Positions 7,402 to 14,536 of a stretch of 32,542 nt of DNA are shown here, one piece after another. The position numbers and the translations under genes were made by a program. How positions within the stretch are numbered: position 1 is the first letter of the stretch; every line of letters begins with the position of its first letter. The notes beneath the pieces are model-generated. The model was not told the DNA's origin, did no database searches, and was given only the letters and a program-made list of their open reading frames with translations. Origin of the DNA: an uncultured Ruminococcus sp. (GTDB lineage Bacteria > Bacillota > Clostridia > Oscillospirales > Ruminococcaceae); contig CAMWYX010000002.1 in assembly GCA_947178575.1 (NCBI GenBank), forward strand, positions 1-32,542, read 5' to 3'.

Positions 7402-9402
7402 TTATGCCTTTCCGAGAGCGTATTCGGATTTGATATTCTTTCCGGAATTTTTCATTAGTATACCAATCCATGTAACAATAACAATTTCAACGATAAGTCC
7501 TGCAACTGCTCCGCCGATATTCAGTGTTGACGGAGCTGTGAAAAGTGTTCCGATTGTATAAATAAGATAGCCTACTGTGTAGCCTGTCGCCATCTGGAAA
7601 CCTATTCCGCCCCACAGCCATTTCGAGCTTTTCATTTCGGAGTTCATTGCACCGATAGCCGCAAAACAAGGCGGTGTAAACAGATTGAACATCAGATATG
7701 CAAGAGCCGCAACCTTTGTAATCGCCATAACGCCGGCTACTTCCGAACCTGCACCCTCCATGAGTGCGAGTTCTTCGGTATCGATTAAATTTTCAAGTCC
7801 GACAAAGCACACGGCAAGAGTTCCGACAACGTTTTCCTTTGCGATGAATCCCGTGACTGCTGCTGCTGCAAGCTGCCAGCTCAGAACTCCGACAATCGGG
7901 AAAAGGATATAGGCGAAAGGACTCGCAATACCTGCAAGAATCGATTTATCAGCAGTTTCGGCAACGTGCAGTGTCCAGTCGAATGTCTGCATAATCTGAA
8001 CTGCTGTGTTGCAGAGAAGAATAATCGTAGCAGCTTTTACTATGTATGCCCAGCCACGGCTGCACATTGATTTGAATGCACCGAGAAGTGACGGAATTTT
8101 ATATTCCGGAAGTTCGATTATAAAGAAAGATTTTCTGACTTTATAGCCTGTAATTTTATTTATTATCAAAGCTCCGATGAATATGAGAGCGATTCCGGAG
8201 AAATACATCACGGCACTGACCCAGCCGGCATCATCAAAGAAAGCTCCGGCAAAAAGTGCGATGACAGGAATCTTTGCACCGCACGGCATCATCGGGGTGA
8301 GCATTGCGGTGGCACGGCGTTCACGTTCATTTTTTATGGTACGGCTTGCCATGATTCCCGGAACTCCACAGCCTATGCCGATAACAAACGGAATCACGGA
8401 TTTTCCCGAAAGACCGACCTTTTTGAATATAGGGTCAAGAACAACCGCAACTCTTGACATATATCCGCAGTCTTCAAGGAGAGCTATAAGGAAATACATT
8501 ATCATAACAAGGGGCAGGAATCCCAGAACAGCAATCACGCCTCCTATAATGCCGTCAACAAGAAGTGCAGAAAGCAGAGGTGAAGCGTTCTCTAAAAGAC
8601 CGCCGACCCATTCCTGAAATATTTCAAGCCAGCCCACGAGTGTATCGGCGATAAAAGGTCCGACCCATACCTGTGAAATCTGGAATACAAAGAACATCAC
8701 AACGGCAAAAACAGGAATACCAAGCCATTTATTGGTGATTACGGAATCTATTTTATCGCCTGTGTTAAATTCTTTTGTAAGAACTTTTCTTGTTTCGACT
8801 TTTTTAACTATATTATTTACAAATTCAAATCTTTTCCGGTCGGCGGATTCGACAGCAGATTTATCGGTCAGGTCTATATTATCCTGTCTGTACGGAGCGG
8901 TCTGATTGACATTTGCACGTTCCACAGCGGTTCTCACGACTTTTTCCAGACCTTCGGAGGACGTGGAGACCGTTTTGATAACCGGACAGCCGAGTTTTTC
9001 TGAAAGAAGTTTTTCGTCAATCGTTGTATCTTTTTTCCTGTTGATGTCATCTTTGTTAAGTGCGACAACTACAGGAATCCCGAGTTCAAGAAGCTGAGTT
9101 GTAAAGAAAAGACTTCTGCTGAGATTTGTTGCATCGACGATATTTATAATAACATCGGGATTTTCCTTTTTGACATATGAACTTGTAACGCTTTCCTCAC
9201 TGGTAAACGGTGACATGGAATAAGCTCCGGGAAGGTCGACAGCGATAAGATTTTCATTTCCGCCAAGACTTTTTTTGATTGGGTGTTCGTTTTTGTCAAC
9301 GGTAACGCCTGCCCAGTTTCCGACTCTTTCATTCCGTCCGGTCAGAGCGTTGTACATTGTGGTTTTACCCGAATTAGGGTTGCCTGTCAAGGCAATACGC
9401 AT
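7402..9402 (-). CDS. feoB: ferrous iron transporter FeoB
   Basis: FeoB imports Fe2+ across the cytoplasmic membrane. The 666-residue protein has the N-terminal G domain with G1 GNPNSGKTT (7-15), G3 DLPGAYS and G4 NKDD. A helical insert and the polytopic membrane part follow, with the two Gate motifs (FLPLVMIMYFLIALLEDCGYMSR region and the GIGCGVPGIMASR region). It is somewhat shorter than the E. coli protein (773) but typical for Clostridia. The start is supported by AAGGAGG at 9411-9417, eight bases upstream. A strong promoter lies at 9614-9642, giving a leader of about 200 bases. No feoA is found in the window; only the small Cys-rich gene follows. Iron control is likely but only a half-site-like operator is visible. 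Confidence 0.95.
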   Translation of the reverse strand: MRIALTGNPNSGKTTMYNALTGRNERVGNWAGVTVDKNEHPIKKSLGGNENLIAVDLPGAYSMSPFTSEESVTSSYVKKENPDVIINIVDATNLSRSLFFTTQLLELGIPVVVALNKDDINRKKDTTIDEKLLSEKLGCPVIKTVSTSSEGLEKVVRTAVERANVNQTAPYRQDNIDLTDKSAVESADRKRFEFVNNIVKKVETRKVLTKEFNTGDKIDSVITNKWLGIPVFAVVMFFVFQISQVWVGPFIADTLVGWLEIFQEWVGGLLENASPLLSALLVDGIIGGVIAVLGFLPLVMIMYFLIALLEDCGYMSRVAVVLDPIFKKVGLSGKSVIPFVIGIGCGVPGIMASRTIKNERERRATAMLTPMMPCGAKIPVIALFAGAFFDDAGWVSAVMYFSGIALIFIGALIINKITGYKVRKSFFIIELPEYKIPSLLGAFKSMCSRGWAYIVKAATIILLCNTAVQIMQTFDWTLHVAETADKSILAGIASPFAYILFPIVGVLSWQLAAAAVTGFIAKENVVGTLAVCFVGLENLIDTEELALMEGAGSEVAGVMAITKVAALAYLMFNLFTPPCFAAIGAMNSEMKSSKWLWGGIGFQMATGYTVGYLIYTIGTLFTAPSTLNIGGAVAGLIVEIVIVTWIGILMKNSGKNIKSEYALGKA

Positions 9403-9613
9403 AATAAATTCCTCCTTGAAAAAAGTTATTGTATGCTAACTGATAATCAAAAATACAGAGCTCTTATTAATAGAAATTTTATGCTTGTTCTGTAAATATT
9501 ATCCGGAATAAACATGATATTCTGATTAATACAAGCTCCAGACAGCCGAACTGATTCAGCCTGATTTTATTCAGCTGGCATATTTGTTATTTATTACTAA
9601 CCTTACTTTTAGA
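9403..9613 (-). promoter_or_regulatory. feoB leader region without a gene
   Basis: About 210 bases between the feoB promoter and its start codon hold no convincing reading frame on either strand. Two features are visible. An AGGTTAG-type half-site (CTAACCTTA on the plus strand, 9597-9605) lies just downstream of the -10 and resembles one half of a DtxR/IdeR iron box. An inverted repeat AGTTA-8-TAACT lies at 9424-9441, near the ribosome binding site. Neither is proven to bind a regulator. Confidence 0.4.
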
Positions 9614-9642
9614 ATTATACACTACTGCCATATAATTGTCAA
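9614..9642 (-). promoter_or_regulatory. consensus sigma-A promoter of feoB
   Basis: On the minus strand TTGACA (9637-9642) and TATAAT (9614-9619) match the consensus at all twelve positions with a 17-base spacer. Such a strong core promoter implies that control is by repression. The half-site at 9597-9605 overlaps the expected start point. Confidence 0.88.
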
Positions 9643-9733
9643 GAGGTTTTTACCAAGATTGTTAATAATATACAAATCTGACTATCGGGTTTGGAATACA
9701 AATATGTTAGTATTCACAAACATAATAAATAAG

Positions 9734-9782
9734 AATCTGCGTTCACGGAAAAGAAATATATCTTATCCCGTGAACGCAGATT
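9734..9782 (-). terminator. long hairpin, probable terminator of cdaA-cdaR
   Basis: A perfect 15-base stem, AATCTGCGTTCACGG (9734-9748) with CCGTGAACGCAGATT (9768-9782), encloses a 19-base loop. It starts 6 bases after the cdaR stop on the minus strand. The sequence that follows on that strand (CTTATTTATTATG) is T-rich but interrupted, so termination may be incomplete. Confidence 0.6.
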
Positions 9783-9788
9783 TAAATA

Positions 9789-11123
9789 TTATTCTGTTTC
9801 TGAATCGGGTGTCAAATCGGACTGTGAAGTCGTGGGCTGGTCAATTTTTGTACGCTGAACAGATACTTTTGAATTTGTAGTTACCCACACATCGTCAAAT
9901 GCAGGGCATGAGAAAGTTACATTCTGATTAAACTGGTTTGAAGTAATATTAAGATTAAGCAGACTGACATCAGCAATAATATCTTCCGCCGAAATTTGAC
10001 TGATTGATTCCTCCGACCCTACAATAGTAATTTCCATCTGCTGAGTCAGGATTGCATATTCAAAACTGCTGTCAGGAATATTGCTTATATTTATACGGCT
10101 TCCGTCAATAGTAAGATTTTTTTCGGCGAGTTCCATGTCCTCAAGTGTAACTGTTACGGCTTCGAGGTCGGAAACGTTGATATATTCGCTGTTTTCGAGG
10201 CTGTTGCTCATATAGAACGTGCGTGAGAATCCCGGTTTTATTTCGTTTAGCGGAATAACTCCTATATCTATAGTATCGGGAATCTCCGTCTGGCTGTTGT
10301 TGCAGGCGAGTGTTATTGTATCGGCGGACATTTTGAATTTTAAAGTATCTTTATTGAAATTCACAGGTGCATTCACTATAGATACTGAAAGACCGACGGT
10401 TTTATGTTTACGGACAGGAATATTTATGCTGAAATTCATATCGCTGAATTTAAGACCGGTTTTGTCTATCATGGCATTGTCTTCGGTATACAGCTGAATA
10501 TCATCGCTTGCAAGCACGTATGTCGAATTGAGAGACATTTCCTTGCTTGAAACGGCACAGCATCTTGAAATCTTGTCAAGCTGTGCGGAAGGTCCGGTAA
10601 TCCGTACAACGGAGGGGTCGCAGGTAAATTCGTCGTTGTTTATTTCATATCCGTCAGCGATTTCAACTTTCGGAATCAGCGGTGTTACAGGAAATTCACG
10701 TATTTCAATCTTGTCAAATACTACTGTTGCCGTCGGCGGTGAGATTGATTTTATTTCATAATTCACTTTCATATCGTTGTCGTTCCGGATTTTAAGCGTG
10801 AGTTTTTTTGTACCGGCGTTTGATATATTATCCGTGTCGAAATATGCAACGAGATTTTCAGATGTAAGATAGCCAATCTGGGTACGGCTTCCGAGTATTT
10901 CGGCGGTGACTTCCTGTACATCGCATGAAATTACGTTGAGACCGTTCTGACTTGAACTTGACATATCCACCATAACAGGAATATGATAAACTGTCGTCTG
11001 TACCGACGGATATTGTGTAAGCTCGACAAGAAGCCACACAATGATTGCGATTATGGTAGCAAGTATGCCGAGAAACAGATTGCTTTCCATGTAATTTTTT
11101 TGGAATTTGTCGAAGAATTTCAT
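9789..11123 (-). CDS. cdaR: CdaR/YbbR-domain protein, regulator of c-di-AMP synthase
   Basis: This 444-residue protein has a short cytoplasmic start, one membrane helix (about 17-36, LFLGILATIIAIIVWLLVEL), and a long extracytoplasmic part. That part is made of repeated YbbR-type beta domains; the repeating pattern VxxxGxxxxIxxIS recurs, for example RITGPSAQLDKIS and ITIVGSEESISQIS. CdaR proteins bind the membrane diadenylate cyclase CdaA and modulate its activity. The gene overlaps cdaA by 4 bases (ATGA at 11120-11123), consistent with a stoichiometric partner. The C-terminus is a Thr/Ser/Asp/Glu-rich tail. glmM, often the third gene of this operon, does not follow; a hairpin does. Confidence 0.9.
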   Translation of the reverse strand: MKFFDKFQKNYMESNLFLGILATIIAIIVWLLVELTQYPSVQTTVYHIPVMVDMSSSSQNGLNVISCDVQEVTAEILGSRTQIGYLTSENLVAYFDTDNISNAGTKKLTLKIRNDNDMKVNYEIKSISPPTATVVFDKIEIREFPVTPLIPKVEIADGYEINNDEFTCDPSVVRITGPSAQLDKISRCCAVSSKEMSLNSTYVLASDDIQLYTEDNAMIDKTGLKFSDMNFSINIPVRKHKTVGLSVSIVNAPVNFNKDTLKFKMSADTITLACNNSQTEIPDTIDIGVIPLNEIKPGFSRTFYMSNSLENSEYINVSDLEAVTVTLEDMELAEKNLTIDGSRINISNIPDSSFEYAILTQQMEITIVGSEESISQISAEDIIADVSLLNLNITSNQFNQNVTFSCPAFDDVWVTTNSKVSVQRTKIDQPTTSQSDLTPDSETE

Positions 11124-12001
11124 TTATTACGCCTCCTTCCGAAAATGGAGGAGATAGCTTTTTTTGCATTGTTTTCCGTTTCGTCGGTTTCGTAGAAGAT
11201 TTCTTTTTCAAGGGTGGATTTAAGCCGTATACGGGTATAGTCACGGGTGAGAACGCCGTTTATTGCAATTGAAATCTGACCCGTTTCCTCCGATACTACA
11301 ACAACGACAGCATCGGAATTTTCGCTCATGCCGATAGCCGCACGGTGACGTGAACCGAGGGCTTTATTTATATTCACATCGCTGTTCGGACGGGGGAGAA
11401 AGCAGGCGGCGGCGAGTATAATTCCGTCACGCATAATGACAGCTCCGTCGTGAAGCGGTGTTTTCGGATAGAATATATTTCCGAAAACTTCCTTGCTCGG
11501 GAGGGCGTTCATTAAAGTTCCGGTTTCGATTTGTTCGCCGAGACGTGTTTTTCGTTCAATAACGATAAGTGCGCCGGTACAGCTTGCGGAGAGTTCCACG
11601 CAGGTATCGCATATAGCTTCTATTGCGGTGTTCCAGCGTTGCTTGAGGTCGTTGGACGGAGTACCGATACCGATAAATTTTATTCCGAACTGTGTTGTTC
11701 CGAACTGTTCAAGAGCACGCCGTATTTCCGGCTGAAAGAGTATCAGCATAGCGAGAAGTCCTATATCAAGGGTTTTACCGAGGATATAGTTCATAACAGT
11801 GAGTTTGAGAAGCGAACTTATAAAATAAGCGGCTACGAGAAGCATAATGCCCTTGATAAGCTGACCGGCACGGGTTTCACGGATAAGTTTAAGGAGCAGA
11901 AAAATTATGTATGCAAGAACTATAAGGTCTATGGCATCTTTAAATTCGATAGTTGACATAAGGCTGAAAAATGCGTATTGTATATCCTTGAAATAGGGCA
12001 T
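11120..12001 (-). CDS. cdaA: diadenylate cyclase CdaA (c-di-AMP synthase)
   Basis: CdaA makes cyclic di-AMP from two ATP, a signal for potassium, osmolyte and cell-wall control. The 293-residue protein has three N-terminal membrane helices (about 24-40, 50-68 and 78-90). The DAC domain carries the active-site motifs DGA (185-187, LHDGAVIM) and RHR (218-220, GSRHRAAIG). Length and order match the CdaA type. The ATG at 12001 follows GAAGTGA with normal spacing. A promoter is proposed at 12066-12093. It overlaps cdaR by 4 bases. The basic C-terminal end (IFGRRRNK) is cytoplasmic. Confidence 0.95.
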   Translation of the reverse strand: MPYFKDIQYAFFSLMSTIEFKDAIDLIVLAYIIFLLLKLIRETRAGQLIKGIMLLVAAYFISSLLKLTVMNYILGKTLDIGLLAMLILFQPEIRRALEQFGTTQFGIKFIGIGTPSNDLKQRWNTAIEAICDTCVELSASCTGALIVIERKTRLGEQIETGTLMNALPSKEVFGNIFYPKTPLHDGAVIMRDGIILAAACFLPRPNSDVNINKALGSRHRAAIGMSENSDAVVVVVSEETGQISIAINGVLTRDYTRIRLKSTLEKEIFYETDETENNAKKAISSIFGRRRNK

Positions 12002-12065
12002 TGTATCACTTCATTTCTGTGGAGTATCGGCAGTCCGGAATTTCACTTCAAACTACCTATTATAT

Positions 12066-12093
12066 ATTGTACCACAAATTTTAAGAATTTCAA
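12066..12093 (-). promoter_or_regulatory. probable sigma-A promoter of cdaA-cdaR
   Basis: On the minus strand TTGAAA (12088-12093) and TACAAT (12066-12071) are 16 bases apart. The predicted start point lies about 58 bases before the cdaA ATG. Confidence 0.6.
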
Positions 12094-12185
12094 TAGGTTT
12101 TTTATAATTTCTGAAAATTTTTATACAGATTAATTTTCAACAATACTGTATATTTTGTATTTTTTTTAATATACGGTTGATTTTC

Positions 12186-12226
12186 AATTCTGCTTTCGTT
12201 TCGTTGAGAGGGACGAAAGCAGAATT
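12186..12226. repeat. perfect 14-bp inverted repeat downstream of the desulfurase-like gene
   Basis: AATTCTGCTTTCGT (12186-12199) pairs with ACGAAAGCAGAATT (12213-12226) around a 13-base loop. It begins 41 bases after the stop of the minus-strand desulfurase-like gene. No T run follows on the minus strand, so it is not a classical terminator for that gene. A 3'-end stabilising hairpin or a factor-assisted terminator is possible. Confidence 0.6.
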
Positions 12227-12266
12227 ACAGCGGATTTTTATTTTTTAATCATCGGATTATTAATTG

Positions 12267-13394
12267 TTAAAGATTTTTGCATTGTCTGTGAACCGCCGAA
12301 GCAAGACTGATTACATCATCTTCCTTTGAAAATACGGACGGAGCAAAGCGGATAGTTCCGGTATCAGTGCCGAGCTGTGCGTGGGCAAGAGCGGCACAGT
12401 GCAGACCGGCACGGAGACAGAAACCGTTTTCGGCGAGTTCGGCAGCCACACGTTCCGACGGTATATTCCCGATATTGAAAGATACTATCGGGACATACTC
12501 CGAATTTTTATTCCGGTATATTTTTATGCGTCTGTCACGTTCAAGATTATTTATCAGAATCCGGCAGAGTCTTTCTTCATGTGAAAAAATACGTTTTATT
12601 CCGAGTTTTTCTATAAATTCCACGCCTGCTTTCATGCTCATTATACCGGCAGTTCCGACAGTTCCGCTTTCGAGGGATTCCGGCAGAAGTACGGGCTGAC
12701 TGAGACTCTGCGAACTGCTTCCCGTACCTCCCTGAATTATCGGCGGTATATCGTATTTTCCGTCACTTATAAGAAGTCCTGTTCCTGTGATTCCGTACAA
12801 TCCTTTATGACCGGCTGTACAGAGAATATTTATCCCGTCCGTGAGTTTTACATCAATTATTCCGCACGCCTGTGCACCGTCGGCAATAAGGACTATTCCG
12901 TGTTTTCTGCAAAGTTCTGCGATTTCACGGTATGGAAGTATCTGACCGGTGACATTGCTTGCGATAGTGCATACTATGGCTTTTGTATCTTTTTTTATAT
13001 GCTTTCTGAAACTTTCAACAGTTCTGTTGACATCGTTATACACCTGTGCTGCCGAAAGTCTGATTTTCCCCGACTCTGCCATTCTGACGGCAGGACGGGC
13101 GGCTGAATTATGTTCAAGACTGCTGATTATCAGATGACCGCCTTTGCACATTATTCCCTGTATTGCCAGATTAAGGGCATGAGTGCAGTTGTAGGTGAAT
13201 ACAACATTTTCGGGTTCTGCGCCGAAAAAATCCGCTATTCTTTCCCGTGCGGAATATACGGCGGCGGAAGTCCGTGAAGCTATCGGGTGACCCCCTCTTC
13301 CGGAACTTCCGTAATTTGCAACTGCTGACATAACTGCTTTTTTTACTGATTCGGGTTTCGGATAGGTTGTAGCTGCGTTATCGAAATATATCAT
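12267..13394 (-). CDS. cysteine desulfurase family protein (class V aminotransferase fold)
   Basis: This 375-residue PLP enzyme begins MIYFDNAATTYPKP, typical of NifS/SufS-like proteins. It has His95 in SSLEHNS, the Schiff-base Lys197 in CTAGHKGLYG, and a candidate persulfide cysteine Cys333 in RAGLHCAALAH. The short form and sequence signatures fit the subgroup first named after Enterococcus EF2568, which is separate from the IscS and SufS that build Fe-S clusters. It overlaps by 4 bases (ATGA) with a small DUF3343 gene, a family annotated as a putative sulfur/selenium carrier. The likely reaction is removal of S (or Se) from cysteine (or selenocysteine) and transfer to that partner. No iscU or sufBCD genes lie nearby. 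Confidence 0.88.
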   Translation of the reverse strand: MIYFDNAATTYPKPESVKKAVMSAVANYGSSGRGGHPIASRTSAAVYSARERIADFFGAEPENVVFTYNCTHALNLAIQGIMCKGGHLIISSLEHNSAARPAVRMAESGKIRLSAAQVYNDVNRTVESFRKHIKKDTKAIVCTIASNVTGQILPYREIAELCRKHGIVLIADGAQACGIIDVKLTDGINILCTAGHKGLYGITGTGLLISDGKYDIPPIIQGGTGSSSQSLSQPVLLPESLESGTVGTAGIMSMKAGVEFIEKLGIKRIFSHEERLCRILINNLERDRRIKIYRNKNSEYVPIVSFNIGNIPSERVAAELAENGFCLRAGLHCAALAHAQLGTDTGTIRFAPSVFSKEDDVISLASAVHRQCKNL

Positions 13395-13603
13395 GTTACA
13401 CCACCGTTTCCCTTGAGCGAATAGGGAATCCTGTATTTTTCAAGAATTTCAAAAACACTTTTATCCCTGCTGTATATCCGGATATTATAACCGCACCCCT
13501 CTTCACGGCGTATCATTTCACATGAATATCCTCTTGCATTCAGCACTTTTACAGCTTTCTGCGCATAGGTATATGAGGGCATCTCTGCAATATATTTAAT
13601 CAT
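13391..13603 (-). CDS. DUF3343 protein, putative Se/S carrier
   Basis: This 70-residue protein has the DUF3343 pattern MPSYTYAQKAVKVLNARGYSCEMI followed by the conserved Cys-Gly pair (Cys37, EEGCGYNIRIY). The frame is open further upstream to 13630, but the ATG at 13603 has a proper ribosome binding site (CAGGTGAT) and matches the family start, so it is preferred. It overlaps the desulfurase-like gene by 4 bases. The pair suggests that the enzyme loads sulfur or selenium onto Cys37 of this small protein. That transfer is an inference from family naming and gene pairing, not shown by the sequence. Confidence 0.82.
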   Translation of the reverse strand: MIKYIAEMPSYTYAQKAVKVLNARGYSCEMIRREEGCGYNIRIYSRDKSVFEILEKYRIPYSLKGNGGVT

Positions 13604-13737
13604 ATCATCACCTGCTGGAAATATTGTCAAACCTTATCAAAGGTACAGAAACTGTTCATTATTCCGGCGTGTGGATACAGTGAACAGACTCTTATATTAT
13701 AATATGCAGAATCAGGATTTCATGACTTTTTTTGTGC

Positions 13738-13766
13738 TTGACAATGAACAGGAAATGTTATATAAT
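13738..13766 (+). promoter_or_regulatory. consensus sigma-A promoter of the tepA-ftsK operon
   Basis: TTGACA (13738-13743) and TATAAT (13761-13766) with a 17-base spacer match the consensus completely. The start point would be near 13773, giving a leader of about 74 bases before tepA. Confidence 0.88.
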
Positions 13767-13846
13767 TATGTGTGTATACTTTTTGGAATAACGTCAATAA
13801 TAGTACAGAAACCAATGCAGACAGATTTTAAATCAAGGAGTATACT

Positions 13847-14518
13847 ATGGAAAATGAAAAAAAAGATGAATTAAATGATAATGGCATAACCGATTCACAG
13901 AACTGCCGGCATATAATCCATTGTCTGAATATCATCGGACAGATTGAGGGTCACTATGTTCTTGAGGAACATAACAAAACCTCGAAATATGAGCATATCA
14001 TTCCCGCTCTTGTGGCGATAGAACAGGACAGAAGCGTTGAGGGTCTTATGATTATCCTGAATACCGTAGGCGGAGATGTTGAAGCAGGTCTCGCAATTGC
14101 AGAGCTTATTTCCGGAATGAAAACGCCTACAGTTTCGATAGTTGTGGGAGGCGGTCACTCAATCGGAGTTCCGCTCGCTGTATCGGCAAAGAAATCATTT
14201 ATTGTGCCTTCGGCATCTATGACGATACACCCTGTGCGTATGAACGGAACAGTTCTCGGAGTTCCGCAGACACTTTCGTACTTCGACAGAATGCAGGACA
14301 GAATTGTTGATTTTGTAATCAGAAACAGCCGTGTGAATGAACAGGATTTCCGTGGTCTTATGATGAATACGGAAGAACTCGTCCTCGATGTCGGAAGTGT
14401 TGTTGACGGAAAAAAAGCCGTTGAACTTGGTCTTATAGATTCTCTCGGCAGTCTCGGCGATGCAATGGACTGTCTCTATAATATGATAGAAAATACAGAA
14501 AGAAGATATTCCAGATAG
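13847..14518 (+). CDS. tepA: ClpP-fold serine protease, TepA family
   Basis: This 223-residue ClpP-like protein has the family oxyanion segment IILNTVGGDVEAG. The nucleophile is Ser105 in GGGHSIGVPLAV and the His is His128 in MTIHPVRM. Family members near spoIIIE (TepA, formerly YmfB) are thought to act at the membrane on exported or small peptides and differ from housekeeping ClpP in having a longer N-terminus, as seen here. The ATG at 13847 follows AAGGAG at about 13836-13841. ftsK follows after 18 bases, the same neighbour as in Bacillus. A substrate cannot be deduced. Confidence 0.88.
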   Translation: MENEKKDELNDNGITDSQNCRHIIHCLNIIGQIEGHYVLEEHNKTSKYEHIIPALVAIEQDRSVEGLMIILNTVGGDVEAGLAIAELISGMKTPTVSIVVGGGHSIGVPLAVSAKKSFIVPSASMTIHPVRMNGTVLGVPQTLSYFDRMQDRIVDFVIRNSRVNEQDFRGLMMNTEELVLDVGSVVDGKKAVELGLIDSLGSLGDAMDCLYNMIENTERRYSR

Positions 14519-14536
14519 CTTTAAGCGGAGGAAAAT

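Noticed and set aside
9584-9880. 98-codon plus-strand frame upstream of cdaR
   Set aside because: It overlaps the feoB promoter, a hairpin and the end of cdaR antisense, with no ribosome binding site or recognisable protein pattern.
13652-13687. Inverted repeat CTGTTCA/TGAACAG between the DUF3343 and tepA genes as an operator
   Set aside because: It is only 7 bp with a 22-base loop and does not coincide with a convincing promoter element; chance is likely in a region of this size.
13671-13874. 67-codon plus-strand frame before tepA
   Set aside because: It spans the consensus promoter at 13738-13766 and the tepA ribosome binding site, so it cannot be a meaningful gene.
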